From assembly GCF_900091955.1 (NCBI RefSeq), contig NZ_FMDF01000208.1, positions 1 to 50,675 of the forward strand: 50,675 nucleotides of DNA. The letters are read 5' to 3'. The notes under the pieces were generated by a model. That model searched no databases, was not told the origin of the DNA, and saw nothing but the letters and a program-made list of their open reading frames with translations. The position numbers were made by a program, and so were the translations under genes. Positions 8,016-16,537 of this stretch are shown here, piece by piece. Every line of letters starts with the position of its first letter. Position 1 is the stretch's first letter. The stretch is from Streptomyces sp. Ncost-T10-10d (GTDB lineage: Bacteria; Actinomycetota; Actinomycetes; Streptomycetales; Streptomycetaceae).

Positions 8016-8369
8016 TCAGACGTTGAAGCCGAGCGCGCGCAACTGCTCGCGCCCGTCGTCCGTGATCTTGTCCGGGCCCCACGGCGGCATCCAGACCCAG
8101 TTGATCCGCAGCTCGCTGACGATGCCGTCGGTCGCGGACTTCGCCTGGTCCTCGATGACATCGGTCAGCGGGCAGGCCGCGGACGTCAGGGTCATGTCGA
8201 GGGTGGCGATGTTGGCGTCATCGATGTGGATGCCGTAGATCAGGCCCAGGTTGACGACGTCGATGCCCAGCTCGGGGTCGACGACGTCGTACAGGGCCTC
8301 ACGGACCTCCTCCTCGGAGGCCGGCTTGGTCGTCAGGCCCTCGTCGGGTGTCACCGTGTTCTCGCTCAT
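8016..8369 (-). CDS. sufT: SufT/MIP18-family Fe-S cluster maturation protein (DUF59)
   Basis: A 117-residue DUF59 protein (MIP18/PaaD/SufT family). The family signatures DPELGIDVVNLGLIYGI and TLTSAACPLTDVIEDQ are intact, with the reactive cysteine in SAACPL. SufT proteins help deliver Fe-S clusters to target enzymes. It is the last gene of the suf operon; its ATG overlaps the sufU stop by four bases (ATGA), pointing to coupled translation. Confidence 0.88.
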   Translation of the reverse strand: MSENTVTPDEGLTTKPASEEEVREALYDVVDPELGIDVVNLGLIYGIHIDDANIATLDMTLTSAACPLTDVIEDQAKSATDGIVSELRINWVWMPPWGPDKITDDGREQLRALGFNV

Positions 8370-8821
8370 GCCGTCTTCCCTTCGGACAGCGCTTTCGCCG
8401 TCGCGTCCTTCCACGCCATCCAGCTCAGTAGCGCGCACTTGACCCGGGCCGGGTACTTCGAGACACCGGCGAACGCGACCGCGTCCTCCAGTACCTCCTC
8501 CATCGCGTCGTCCGGCTCCAGCTGGCCCTTCGACTGCATCAGTTCCAGGAAGGTCTCCTGGATCTTCTGCGCCTCGCCCAGCTCCTTGCCGACCAACAGG
8601 TCGTTCAGCACGGATGCGCTGGCCTGGCTGATGGAGCAGCCCTGACCCTCGTACGACACATCGACGATGGTCTCGCCGTCGTACTTCACCCGGAGAGTGA
8701 TCTCGTCGCCGCACGTCGGGTTGACGTGGTGCACCTCGGCGTCGCCGTCCCGCAGGCCGCGCCCATGGGGGTGCTTGTAGTGGTCCAGGATCACTTCCTG
8801 GTACATGGAATCAAGCTTCAC
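8366..8821 (-). CDS. sufU: Fe-S cluster assembly protein SufU (NifU-like)
   Basis: A 151-residue SufU. It accepts persulfide sulfur from SufS through a zinc-dependent site. The ligands are visible: Cys37 and Asp39 in NPTCGDE, Cys62 in GQGCSISQAS, and Cys129 in RVKCALLSW. The 18-residue insertion that separates SufU from IscU falls in the middle part. It lies 26 bases downstream of sufS in the same operon. Confidence 0.92.
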   Translation of the reverse strand: MKLDSMYQEVILDHYKHPHGRGLRDGDAEVHHVNPTCGDEITLRVKYDGETIVDVSYEGQGCSISQASASVLNDLLVGKELGEAQKIQETFLELMQSKGQLEPDDAMEEVLEDAVAFAGVSKYPARVKCALLSWMAWKDATAKALSEGKTA

Positions 8822-8847
8822 CAGTCAACCCTCAGCCGCTGTGCCTA

Positions 8848-10104
8848 TTAACCGAAAAAGTTCCGTACGTGTTCCAGACCGTCCACCAGGGCGTCGACCT
8901 CGGCGGGCGTGGAGTACAGATAGAACGACGCTCGCGTCGTCGCAGGAATTCCGTACCGCAGGCAGACCGGCCGTGCGCAGTGGTGTCCGACCCGGACCGC
9001 GATGCCCTGTTCGTCGAGCACCTGGCCCACGTCGTGGGGGTGGATGTCGCCGAGCGTGAAGGAGATCGTGGCGCCGCGGTCCTCGGCCGTCGCAGGACCG
9101 ATGATCCTGAGGTCGGGGACCTCCAGGAGCCGCTTCACCGCGTACTCGGTGATCGCGTGCTCGTGTCGGTAGATCTTCTCCATGCCGATCGCCGAGAGGT
9201 AGTCCACGGCCGCACCGAGGCCGACGGCCTGGGCGATCGGGGGCGTACCGGCCTCGAACTTGTGCGGCGCGGGGGCGTACGTCGACGAGTGCATCGACAC
9301 GGTCTCGATCATCTCGCCGCCACCGAGGAACGGCGGCAGGTCCTCCAGGAGCTCCTGCCGTCCCCAGAGCACGCCGATGCCGGTCGGGCCGACCATCTTG
9401 TGACCGGTGAAGGCCACGAAGTCCGCCTGCAGCGCCTGCACGTCGAGCACCATGTGCGGGGCGGCCTGCGAAGCATCGATGCAGACCAGTGCGCCGACCT
9501 GCTGGGCACGGCGGATGATCTTCTCGACCGGGTTGATCGTGCCCATGATGTTCGAGACCAGGGTGAAGGAGACGATCTTCGTCTTCTCCGTGATGATCTC
9601 GTCGATGTTGGACAGGTCGAGGCGGCCGTCGTCGGTGATACCGAACCACTTCAGCTTCGCGCCGGTGCGCTGCGAGAGCAGCTGCCACGGCACGATGTTG
9701 GAGTGGTGCTCCATCTCCGTGGTGACGATCTCGGTGTCGTGGTCCACCCGGTAGGGCTCATCGGCCCAGCCGAGCATGTTGGCCACGAGGTTGAGCGACT
9801 CGGAGGCGTTCTTGGTGAAGATCACCTCGTTGCGGCTGGGCGCGTTGATGAACGCGGCGACCTTGTCACGGGCGCCCTCGTACAGCGCCGTGGCCTCCTC
9901 CGCGATCGTGTACACACCGCGGTGCACATTGGCGTTGTGCCGCTCGTAGTACTCGTTGAGAGCGTCGAGCACCTGGCGCGGCTTCTGCGAGGTCGCCGCA
10001 CTGTCCAGGTAAATGACCTTCTTCCCGTCGTGGACCGTACGATCCAGCAGGGGGAAGTCCTTGCGGATCGCCTCGGTGTCGAGGAGGCCCGGCAGCTGTG
10101 TCAC
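8848..10104 (-). CDS. sufS: Cysteine desulfurase SufS
   Basis: A 418-residue group II PLP-dependent cysteine desulfurase that turns cysteine into alanine and a protein persulfide for cluster assembly. The PLP lysine is Lys236 in FTGHKMVGPTG, and the persulfide cysteine is Cys376 in RVGHHCARP. HHSNIVPW and DASQAAPH are further PLP-pocket motifs. The GTG start overlaps the sufC stop by four bases (GTGA), so it is translated in tandem with sufC. Confidence 0.95.
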   Translation of the reverse strand: MTQLPGLLDTEAIRKDFPLLDRTVHDGKKVIYLDSAATSQKPRQVLDALNEYYERHNANVHRGVYTIAEEATALYEGARDKVAAFINAPSRNEVIFTKNASESLNLVANMLGWADEPYRVDHDTEIVTTEMEHHSNIVPWQLLSQRTGAKLKWFGITDDGRLDLSNIDEIITEKTKIVSFTLVSNIMGTINPVEKIIRRAQQVGALVCIDASQAAPHMVLDVQALQADFVAFTGHKMVGPTGIGVLWGRQELLEDLPPFLGGGEMIETVSMHSSTYAPAPHKFEAGTPPIAQAVGLGAAVDYLSAIGMEKIYRHEHAITEYAVKRLLEVPDLRIIGPATAEDRGATISFTLGDIHPHDVGQVLDEQGIAVRVGHHCARPVCLRYGIPATTRASFYLYSTPAEVDALVDGLEHVRNFFG

Positions 10105-10892
10105 GCGACTGCACCTCCTGAGTTCGCTCCGCTCACGGGGCCACCCTTCACATATGCCTCGTAGCCCTCGTTCTCCAGCTTGTCGGCGAGCTCGGCGCCG
10201 CCGGACTCGGCAATGCGGCCGTTGGCGAAGACGTGCACGAAGTCGGGCTTGATGTAGCGGAGGATCCGCGTGTAGTGCGTGATCAGCAGGGTGCCGACCT
10301 CGCCGGTCTCGCGGACCCGGTTGACGCCCTCGGAGACGATGCGCAGGGCGTCGACGTCCAGACCGGAGTCCGTCTCGTCGAGGATCGCGACCTTCGGCTT
10401 GAGGAGCTCCAGCTGAAGGATCTCGTGGCGCTTCTTCTCACCGCCGGAGAAGCCCTCGTTGACGTTGCGCTCGGCGAACGCCGGGTCCATCTGGAGCCGG
10501 CCCATCGTCTCCTTGACCTCCTTCACCCAGGTACGCAGCTTGGGTGCCTCGCCGCGGACGGCGGTGGCGGAGGTGCGCAGGAAGTTGGAGACCGAGACAC
10601 CGGGAATCTCGACCGGGTACTGCATCGCGAGGAACAGACCGGCGCGGGCGCGCTCGTCGACGGTCATCTCCAGGACGTCCTCGCCGTCCAGGGTCACCGA
10701 ACCGCTGGTGATCGTGTACTTGGGGTGACCTGCGAGGGAGTACGCGAGGGTGGACTTGCCGGACCCGTTGGGGCCCATGATGGCGTGGGTCTCGCCCTGC
10801 TTCACGGTCAGGTCGACGCCCTTGAGGATCTCCTTCGTGGCGTTGTCGGCCTCGACGGAGACGTGCAGGTCGCGGATTTCAAGCGTTGCCAT
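10101..10892 (-). CDS. sufC: Fe-S assembly ATPase SufC
   Basis: A 263-residue ABC-type ATPase of the SufBCD scaffold complex; ATP binding drives the SufB-SufD rearrangement for cluster building. Walker A is GPNGSGKST, the ABC signature is the SufC form FSGGEKKRHE, Walker B is ILDETDSGLD, and the switch histidine is in LITHYTR. The ATG at 10892 is seven bases downstream of the Rieske gene stop. Confidence 0.95.
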   Translation of the reverse strand: MATLEIRDLHVSVEADNATKEILKGVDLTVKQGETHAIMGPNGSGKSTLAYSLAGHPKYTITSGSVTLDGEDVLEMTVDERARAGLFLAMQYPVEIPGVSVSNFLRTSATAVRGEAPKLRTWVKEVKETMGRLQMDPAFAERNVNEGFSGGEKKRHEILQLELLKPKVAILDETDSGLDVDALRIVSEGVNRVRETGEVGTLLITHYTRILRYIKPDFVHVFANGRIAESGGAELADKLENEGYEAYVKGGPVSGANSGGAVA

Positions 10893-10899
10893 GGGTGAC

Positions 10900-11217
10900 T
10901 CAGGACTCCTGGGTGACGGAGACGAGCACATCGTCCCCTTCGATCTTGACGGGGTATACGGGGACGGGGCGCGTCGCGGGGAGGCCGGACGGCTTGCCGG
11001 TGCGGAGGTCGAAGCTGGAGCCGTGCAGCCAGCACTCGATCATGCAGTCCTCGACCTCTCCTTCGGACAGTGAGACATTCGCGTGCGAGCAGATGTCGTT
11101 GATCGCGAACACCTCGCCCTCGGTGCGGACGACGGACACCGGGATGCCGTCGAGCTCCACCCGCTTCGGGGTGTCGTCCTCGAGCTCACTCAGCGCACAG
11201 GCTTTGACGAAGGCCAT
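10900..11217 (-). CDS. Rieske-type [2Fe-2S] ferredoxin of the suf operon
   Basis: A 105-residue soluble Rieske ferredoxin resembling the ferredoxin subunit of non-heme dioxygenases. The ligand pairs are C-x-H in CSHANVSL and C-x2-H in CWLHGSSFD; the extra disulfide cysteines of bc1-type Rieske proteins are absent. It sits between sufD and sufC, where actinobacterial suf operons usually carry it. A role as electron donor during cluster assembly is an inference. Its ATG overlaps the sufD stop by one base. Confidence 0.9.
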   Translation of the reverse strand: MAFVKACALSELEDDTPKRVELDGIPVSVVRTEGEVFAINDICSHANVSLSEGEVEDCMIECWLHGSSFDLRTGKPSGLPATRPVPVYPVKIEGDDVLVSVTQES

Positions 11218-12398
11218 CAGACGGAAGCCTTCAGCTCGGTCTCGATCTTGTCGAGCAGCCGCGCCTCGACGTCCGGCAGACCGATCTGCTGGACGAGCTC
11301 GGCGAAGAAGCCGCGCACGACGAGCCGGCGGGCCTCCTCGGCCGGGATGCCGCGGGACATCAGGTAGAAGAGCTGCTCGTCGTCGAAGCGGCCGGTCGCG
11401 GAGGCGTGACCGGCGCCGACGATCTCGCCGGTCTCGATCTCCAGGTTCGGCACCGAGTCGACCCGCGCGCCGTCCGTGAGGACGAGGTTGCGGTTCATCT
11501 CGTAGGTGTCGGTGCCCTCGGCCCTGGCCTGGATGAGTACGTCACCGATCCACACCGCGTGTGCGCCGTCGCCCTGGAGCGCGCCCTTGTAGGCGGCGTT
11601 GGACTTGCAGTGCGGGGTGTTGTGGTCGACCAGGAGGCGGTGCTCCTGGTGCTGGCCCTTGTCGGTGAAGTACAGACCGAAGAGCTCGGCCTCGCCGCCG
11701 GTGCCCGCGTAGCTGACGCGCGGGTGGAGGCGGACGAGGTCACCGCCGAAGGTGACGACGATCGACTTGAACGAGGCGTCCCGGCCGACCAGCGCATTGT
11801 GCTGGCCGATGTGGACGGCGGTCTCGTCCCAGTCCTGCACGGAGACGACGGTGAGCTTCGCGCCGTCGCCGAGGACGTAGTCCACGTTGGCGGCGAGCAC
11901 CGCGTCACCGGTGTGGTCGATGACGACGACGGCCTCGGCGAAGGCACCCAGCTCGACGACCTGGTGGCCGTAGGCCACGCCGCCCTCGCCGTGCACCGCG
12001 ATGCGGATCGGCTCGGTGAGCACGGCCTCCTTGGCGACCGTGACGACGGACGCCTGCTCGAAGGACGTGTACGCCTGGGCGGCGACGCGGTCCACCGGGG
12101 TGCCGGCCTTCCCGAGCCGGGAGTCGTCACGGCCGACGGTCTCGACCGTGACGCCCTCGGGGGCCTCGATCGCGACCTTCACGGCGCCATCGGTGGCGAC
12201 GGCCGTGCCGTCGTGCAGCCCGCGGAGCCGCTCCAGCGGCGTGAACCGCCACTCCTCCTCGCGGCCGTGCGGGACCGGGAAGTCCGCGACGTCGAAGGAC
12301 GGGGGCGCGCTCATGCGCGTGGCGACGGTCGACTCGGCGGCCACCGCGATGGACCCGGTGGTGGTGGACCCCGCCGGAATGTTCTGAGCCTCAGCCAT
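11217..12398 (-). CDS. sufD: Fe-S assembly scaffold protein SufD
   Basis: A 393-residue beta-helix scaffold subunit, paralogous to SufB. The conserved SufD segment ADFPVPHGREEEWRFTPL is near the N-terminus and the SufB/D C-terminal signature DEQLFYLMSRGIPAEEARRL is near the end. I place the start at the ATG at 12398 (MAEAQN), as in other Streptomyces; an in-frame TTG at 12428 would add ten residues but has no Shine-Dalgarno. It lies 59 bases downstream of sufB. Confidence 0.92.
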   Translation of the reverse strand: MAEAQNIPAGSTTTGSIAVAAESTVATRMSAPPSFDVADFPVPHGREEEWRFTPLERLRGLHDGTAVATDGAVKVAIEAPEGVTVETVGRDDSRLGKAGTPVDRVAAQAYTSFEQASVVTVAKEAVLTEPIRIAVHGEGGVAYGHQVVELGAFAEAVVVIDHTGDAVLAANVDYVLGDGAKLTVVSVQDWDETAVHIGQHNALVGRDASFKSIVVTFGGDLVRLHPRVSYAGTGGEAELFGLYFTDKGQHQEHRLLVDHNTPHCKSNAAYKGALQGDGAHAVWIGDVLIQARAEGTDTYEMNRNLVLTDGARVDSVPNLEIETGEIVGAGHASATGRFDDEQLFYLMSRGIPAEEARRLVVRGFFAELVQQIGLPDVEARLLDKIETELKASV

Positions 12399-12457
12399 GG
12401 CTGTCGTAGTGCTCGCTTTCTCTGTCAAAAGTCGGGGGATTCGGTCGTCGGACTGTG

Positions 12458-13879
12458 CTAGCCGACCGAACCCTCCATCTGCAGCTCGATCAGCCGGTTG
12501 AGCTCGAGGGCGTACTCCATCGGCAGCTCCTTCGCGATCGGCTCGACGAAGCCGCGCACGATCATCGCCATCGCCTCGAACTCCGTCAGACCACGGCTCA
12601 TCAGGTAGAAGAGCTGGTCCTCGGAGACCTTGGAGACGGTCGCCTCGTGCCCCATCGACACGTCGTCCTCGCGGACGTCGACGTACGGGTAGGTGTCGGA
12701 GCGCGAGATCGTGTCGACCAGCAGCGCGTCACAGAGGACGTTGGACTTCGCGCCCGGCGCGCCCTCGCCGATCTCGATCAGACCGCGGTAGGAGGTACGG
12801 CCGCCGCCTCGCGCCACCGACTTGGAGACGATGTTGGAGGAGGTGTTCGGCGCCATGTGGACCATCTTGGCGCCGGCGTCCTGGTGCTGGCCCTCGCCCG
12901 CGAAGGCGATGGACAGGGTCTCGCCCTTGGCGTGCTCGCCCATCAGGTAGACGGCCGGGTACTTCATGGTGACCTTGGAGCCGATGTTGCCGTCGACCCA
13001 CTCCATGGTCGCGCCCTCGTAGGCCACGGCGCGCTTGGTGACCAGGTTGTAGACGTTGTTCGACCAGTTCTGGATCGTCGTGTAGCGGCAGCGGCCGCCC
13101 TTCTTCACGATGATCTCGACGACCGCGGAGTGCAGCGAGTCGGAGGAGTAGATCGGCGCGGTGCAGCCCTCGACGTAGTGGACGTAGGCGTCCTCGTCGA
13201 CGATGATCAGCGTCCGCTCGAACTGGCCCATGTTCTCCGTGTTGATACGGAAGTAGGCCTGCAGCGGGATGTCGACGCGGACACCCTTGGGCACATAGAT
13301 GAACGAGCCACCCGACCACACGGCCGAGTTCAGCGAGGCGAACTTGTTGTCGCCGACCGGGATGACGGTGCCGAAGTACTCCTTGAAGAGCTCCGGGTGC
13401 TCCTTCAGCGCGGTGTCGGTGTCGAGGAAGATGACGCCCTGCTCCTCCAGGTCCTCACGGATCTGGTGGTAGACGACCTCGGACTCGTACTGCGCGGCGA
13501 CACCGGCGACCAGTCGCTGCTTCTCCGCCTCCGGGATACCGAGCTTGTCGTAGGTGTTCTTGATGTCCTCGGGCAGGTCCTCCCAGGACTCCGCCTGCTT
13601 CTCCGTGGACCGCACGAAGTACTTGATGTTGTCGAAGTCGATGCCCGAAAGGTCGGAGCCCCAGTTCGGCATGGGCTTCTTGTCGAACAGCCTGAGGCCC
13701 TTGAGGCGCAGCTTCAGCATCCACTCGGGCTCGTTCTTCTTCGCCGAGATGTCGCGGACGACATCCTCGGAGAGCCCGCGCTTGGCTGCGGCGCCTGCCG
13801 CGTCGGAGTCGGCCCAGCCGAATTCGTACGTACCCAGACCCTCGAGCTCAGGGTGGGCAGTCTCCGTAGGGAGCGTCAT
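12458..13879 (-). CDS. sufB: Fe-S assembly scaffold protein SufB
   Basis: A 473-residue SufB, the main scaffold subunit on which the nascent cluster forms in SufBCD. Recognisable stretches are SGGSFIYVPKGVRVD, YVHYVEGCTAPIYSSDSLH (with the conserved cysteine) and DQLFYLMSRGLTEFEA near the C-terminus. The ATG at 13879 has GGGAGGA eight bases upstream and overlaps the sufR stop by four bases (ATGA). Confidence 0.96.
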   Translation of the reverse strand: MTLPTETAHPELEGLGTYEFGWADSDAAGAAAKRGLSEDVVRDISAKKNEPEWMLKLRLKGLRLFDKKPMPNWGSDLSGIDFDNIKYFVRSTEKQAESWEDLPEDIKNTYDKLGIPEAEKQRLVAGVAAQYESEVVYHQIREDLEEQGVIFLDTDTALKEHPELFKEYFGTVIPVGDNKFASLNSAVWSGGSFIYVPKGVRVDIPLQAYFRINTENMGQFERTLIIVDEDAYVHYVEGCTAPIYSSDSLHSAVVEIIVKKGGRCRYTTIQNWSNNVYNLVTKRAVAYEGATMEWVDGNIGSKVTMKYPAVYLMGEHAKGETLSIAFAGEGQHQDAGAKMVHMAPNTSSNIVSKSVARGGGRTSYRGLIEIGEGAPGAKSNVLCDALLVDTISRSDTYPYVDVREDDVSMGHEATVSKVSEDQLFYLMSRGLTEFEAMAMIVRGFVEPIAKELPMEYALELNRLIELQMEGSVG

Positions 13880-14625
13880 GCGGGGTTCCTCCCGGCCGTG
13901 CTTGCAGATGCTGAATTGGTGGTCTGTGGTGCTGAGTGGCCGCTGCGCGGAATGTACGTCGTACACACACCGTCGCCGTGGGCGATGGTGGCCAGACGCT
14001 GCACATGCGTCCCGAGGAGGCTGGAGAAGAACTCCGTCTCCGCCTCGCACAGCTGCGGATACTGCTCGGCGACATGAGCGACCGGGCAGTGGTGCTGGCA
14101 CAGCTGCTCGCCCTGCTGCGGGCCGGGCGCGCTTCGCGCCGTAGCAGCGTACCCGTCGGCGGACAAGGCCTTGGCCAGCGCCTCGGTGCGCGCCTGGGGA
14201 TCCGCGGCCTCGATCGCCGTGCGGTACGCCTCGGACTGAGCCGCGATCCTGGCCCGGGCGAAAGCGACGACCGCTTCGTCGCCCGAGGTCTCGGCAATCC
14301 AGCGCAGCGCGTCCGCGGCGAGCTTGTCGTAGGACTGGTCGAAGGCATCCCGCCCGCAGTCGGTGAGGGCGAACGCCTTGGCCGGGCGGCCACGGGTCCG
14401 CGCCCCGTACACCCGCTGTTCGCGGGCTTCGACGACGCCGTCGGAGGCGAGGGTGTCGAGATGGCGGCGCACCGCGGCCTGGGTGAGGCCCAGGCGCTTC
14501 GCCAGCTCGGCAACGGTGGACGGGCCGTGGTCCAGGATGGAGCGCGCGACCCGGTTGCGCGTCGAGCGCTCGCCGGTCGCGAGTTCCTCCTGCGGTGACT
14601 CCCGCTTGGCCTCGCCGTATTTCAC
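13876..14625 (-). CDS. sufR: SufR, Fe-S cluster-sensing repressor of the suf operon
   Basis: A 249-residue winged-helix regulator. The DNA-binding part is at about residues 20-90 (RSILDHGPSTVAELAKRLG, then LTQAAVRRHLDTL). A C-terminal cysteine set, Cys176 and Cys180 (CQHHC), Cys193 and Cys221, is suited to binding an Fe-S cluster. Holo-SufR of this family represses sufRBDCSU when clusters are sufficient. The start is the GTG at 14625; a longer frame reaching 14697 would put the operator and promoter inside the coding region. Transcription is probably leaderless. It is the first gene of the operon, overlapping sufB by four bases. Confidence 0.92.
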   Translation of the reverse strand: MKYGEAKRESPQEELATGERSTRNRVARSILDHGPSTVAELAKRLGLTQAAVRRHLDTLASDGVVEAREQRVYGARTRGRPAKAFALTDCGRDAFDQSYDKLAADALRWIAETSGDEAVVAFARARIAAQSEAYRTAIEAADPQARTEALAKALSADGYAATARSAPGPQQGEQLCQHHCPVAHVAEQYPQLCEAETEFFSSLLGTHVQRLATIAHGDGVCTTYIPRSGHSAPQTTNSASASTAGRNPA

Positions 14626-14638
14626 AACGCCATTGTTG
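14625..14638. promoter_or_regulatory. SufR operator CAAC-N6-GTTG
   Basis: A 14-bp dyad CAAC-GCCATT-GTTG covers the region from the sufR -10 hexamer to the first base of the GTG start codon. CAAC-N6-GTTG is the operator form I recall for Streptomyces SufR. Binding here would block RNA polymerase. Confidence 0.75.
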
Positions 14639-14661
14639 CGTAATTCAGCGGGCCCTGACAA
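14632..14661 (-). promoter_or_regulatory. sufR-suf operon promoter
   Basis: On the minus strand TTGTCA (14661-14656) and AACAAT (14637-14632) are 18 bases apart, with six bases between the -10 and the GTG start. This fits a leaderless transcript that begins at or next to the start codon, under the SufR dyad. Confidence 0.55.
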
Positions 14662-14747
14662 CCACGGTCCGAAACGATCTACGGTGCCGTTCATCACTTA
14701 GGGTTACCTAATTCGGCCCCGGGAGACGGGCCCTTCCCGCCCCTGCC

Positions 14748-14753
14748 TAGACT
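14748..14753 (+). promoter_or_regulatory. -10 element of the ABC transporter operon
   Basis: TAGACT lies eight bases before the ATG at 14762, a leaderless arrangement. No clear -35 is seen. A separate dyad TTAGG-N4-CCTAA (14698-14711) lies about 40 bases further upstream. Confidence 0.45.
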
Positions 14754-14761
14754 TACCGGCC

Positions 14762-15688
14762 ATGAAGAGCGAGCCCGTCGTACAGGTCAGGAACCTGGTG
14801 AAGCGGTACGGCCCCAAGACCGCTGTGGACGGCCTCGACCTGTGTGTACGCGCCGACGCGGTCACCGCCGTCCTCGGCCCCAACGGCGCAGGCAAGACCA
14901 CCACCATAGAAACCTGCGAGGGCTACCGCCGCCCGGATGACGGGACGGTACGGGTCCTCGGCCTCGACCCGGTCGCCGACGCCGCGAAGCTCCGCCCCCG
15001 GATCGGCGTGATGCTCCAGTCGGGCGGCGTCTACTCCGGTGCACGCGCCGACGAGATGCTCCGCCACATGGCGAAACTCCACGCCGATCCGCTGAATGTC
15101 GATGCCCTGATCGAGCGCCTCGGCCTCGGCAGCTGCGGCCGGACGACCTACCGCCGGCTCTCCGGCGGCCAGCAGCAGCGGCTCGCCCTGGCGATGGCCG
15201 TCGTCGGCCGCCCCGAACTGGTCTTCCTGGACGAGCCGACCGCCGGCCTCGACCCGCAGGCCCGCCGCTCCACCTGGGATCTCGTACGGGAGCTGCGCGC
15301 CGACGGCGTGTCGGTCGTCCTCACCACCCACTTCATGGACGAGGCCGAGGCGCTCGCCGACGATGTCGCCATCATCGACGCGGGCCGGGTCATCGCTCAG
15401 GGCAGCCCGGAACTGCTGTGCCGCGGCGGCGCGGAGAACACCCTGCGCTTCACCGGCCGCCCCGGTCTCGACCTCGGCTCGCTGCTGAAGGCGCTGCCCG
15501 ACGGTTCGCAGGCGGCCGAGCCCACCTCCGGCACGTACCGCATCACCGGCCAGGTCGACCCACAGCTGCTGGCCACCGTCACCTCCTGGTGCGCGCAGCA
15601 CGGCGTGATGCCCGATGGCATCTCCGTCGAGCGTCACACCCTGGAGGACGTCTTCCTGGAACTGACCGGCAAGGAGCTGCGCGCATGA
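14762..15688 (+). CDS. ABC transporter ATP-binding protein
   Basis: A 308-residue DrrA/CcmA-type ATPase. Walker A is GPNGAGKTTT, the Q-loop is MLQSGGVY, the signature is LSGGQQQRLALAM, Walker B is LVFLDEPTAGLD, and the H-loop is LTTHFMDEAE. A C-terminal extension of about 80 residues is typical of antibiotic/lipid exporters. It overlaps the permease gene by four bases and should form a two-gene exporter. The position between suf and the heme A genes is conserved in streptomycetes as I recall; the substrate is unknown. Confidence 0.92.
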   Translation: MKSEPVVQVRNLVKRYGPKTAVDGLDLCVRADAVTAVLGPNGAGKTTTIETCEGYRRPDDGTVRVLGLDPVADAAKLRPRIGVMLQSGGVYSGARADEMLRHMAKLHADPLNVDALIERLGLGSCGRTTYRRLSGGQQQRLALAMAVVGRPELVFLDEPTAGLDPQARRSTWDLVRELRADGVSVVLTTHFMDEAEALADDVAIIDAGRVIAQGSPELLCRGGAENTLRFTGRPGLDLGSLLKALPDGSQAAEPTSGTYRITGQVDPQLLATVTSWCAQHGVMPDGISVERHTLEDVFLELTGKELRA

Positions 15689-16452
15689 GCGCCGGTACGT
15701 ACGCCCCGCGGCCCGGTGCCGCCCCGCTGCCCCGCATGATCGGTGCGCAGACCGCGCTGGAGACAAGGATGCTGCTGCGCAACGGCGAGCAGCTGCTCCT
15801 GACGGTGATCATTCCGACGCTGCTGCTGGTGCTGTTCAGCGCCGTCGACATCGTGGACACCGGCGCGGGCAGGTCCGTCGACTTCCTGGCGCCGGGCATT
15901 CTCGCGCTGGCCGTGATGTCCACCGCCTTCACCGGCCAGGCCATCGCGACGGGCTTCGAGCGGCGGTACGGCGTGCTCAAGCGCCTCGGTGCCTCACCGC
16001 TGCCCCGCTGGGGGCTGATGACCGCGAAGACCCTCGCGGTACTGGTCACCGAGGTGCTGCAGGTCGTGCTGCTGACGGTGATCGCGTTCGCGCTGGGCTG
16101 GTCGCCGCACGGCAACCCGCTAGCCGTCCTGCTGCTGCTCGTGCTCGGCACCGCCGCGTTCTCCGGGCTCGGCCTGCTGATGTCCGGGACGCTGAAGGCG
16201 GAGGCGACGCTCGCCGCCGCCAACCTGGTCTTTCTGCTGCTGCTGGTCGGCGGCGGCGTCATCGTGCCGCTGGACAAGTTCCCGGACGCGGCGCAGTCCG
16301 TGCTGGGGCTGCTGCCGATCGCGGCCCTGTCCGACGGGCTGCGGGACGTGCTCCAGCACGGCGCCTCGATGCCGTGGGGCGATCTCGGGATCCTCGCGGT
16401 CTGGACGGTGCTCGGACTGGGCGCGGCGGCAAAGTTCTTCCGCTGGGAATGA
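15685..16452 (+). CDS. ABC-2 type transporter permease
   Basis: A 255-residue integral membrane protein with six predicted hydrophobic segments, the usual size for an ABC-2 permease (DrrB/YadH class). The cytoplasmic N-terminus is followed by TVIIPTLLLVLF, then FERRYGVLKRLGASPLPRW, the coupling-helix region of the family. The ATG overlaps the stop of the ATPase gene (ATGA). Export substrate unknown; the pair is next to ctaA, but a heme link is only a guess. Confidence 0.9.
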   Translation: MSAGTYAPRPGAAPLPRMIGAQTALETRMLLRNGEQLLLTVIIPTLLLVLFSAVDIVDTGAGRSVDFLAPGILALAVMSTAFTGQAIATGFERRYGVLKRLGASPLPRWGLMTAKTLAVLVTEVLQVVLLTVIAFALGWSPHGNPLAVLLLLVLGTAAFSGLGLLMSGTLKAEATLAAANLVFLLLLVGGGVIVPLDKFPDAAQSVLGLLPIAALSDGLRDVLQHGASMPWGDLGILAVWTVLGLGAAAKFFRWE

Positions 16453-16524
16453 CCGGCGACGACGTGCGGCATGACGTTTCGAGGTAACTCGTCCCCCTCG
16501 TGAAAGCTTGCACAAGCCGCCGCT

Positions 16525-16530
16525 TACGAT
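16525..16530 (+). promoter_or_regulatory. -10 element of ctaA
   Basis: TACGAT is followed by seven bases and then the GTG at 16538. This supports a leaderless ctaA mRNA and that GTG as the start, over the ATG at 16529 that lies inside the -10/spacer. Confidence 0.5.
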
Positions 16531-16537
16531 GGTGCGC

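Noticed and set aside
12399..12428. Upstream TTG start for sufD
   Set aside because: There is no Shine-Dalgarno before the TTG at 12428, and the ten extra residues do not fit the family N-terminus; the ATG at 12398 is preferred.
14626..14697. Longer N-terminus for sufR
   Set aside because: It would place the -35, -10 and the SufR dyad inside the coding region; the extra residues have no similarity to the family.
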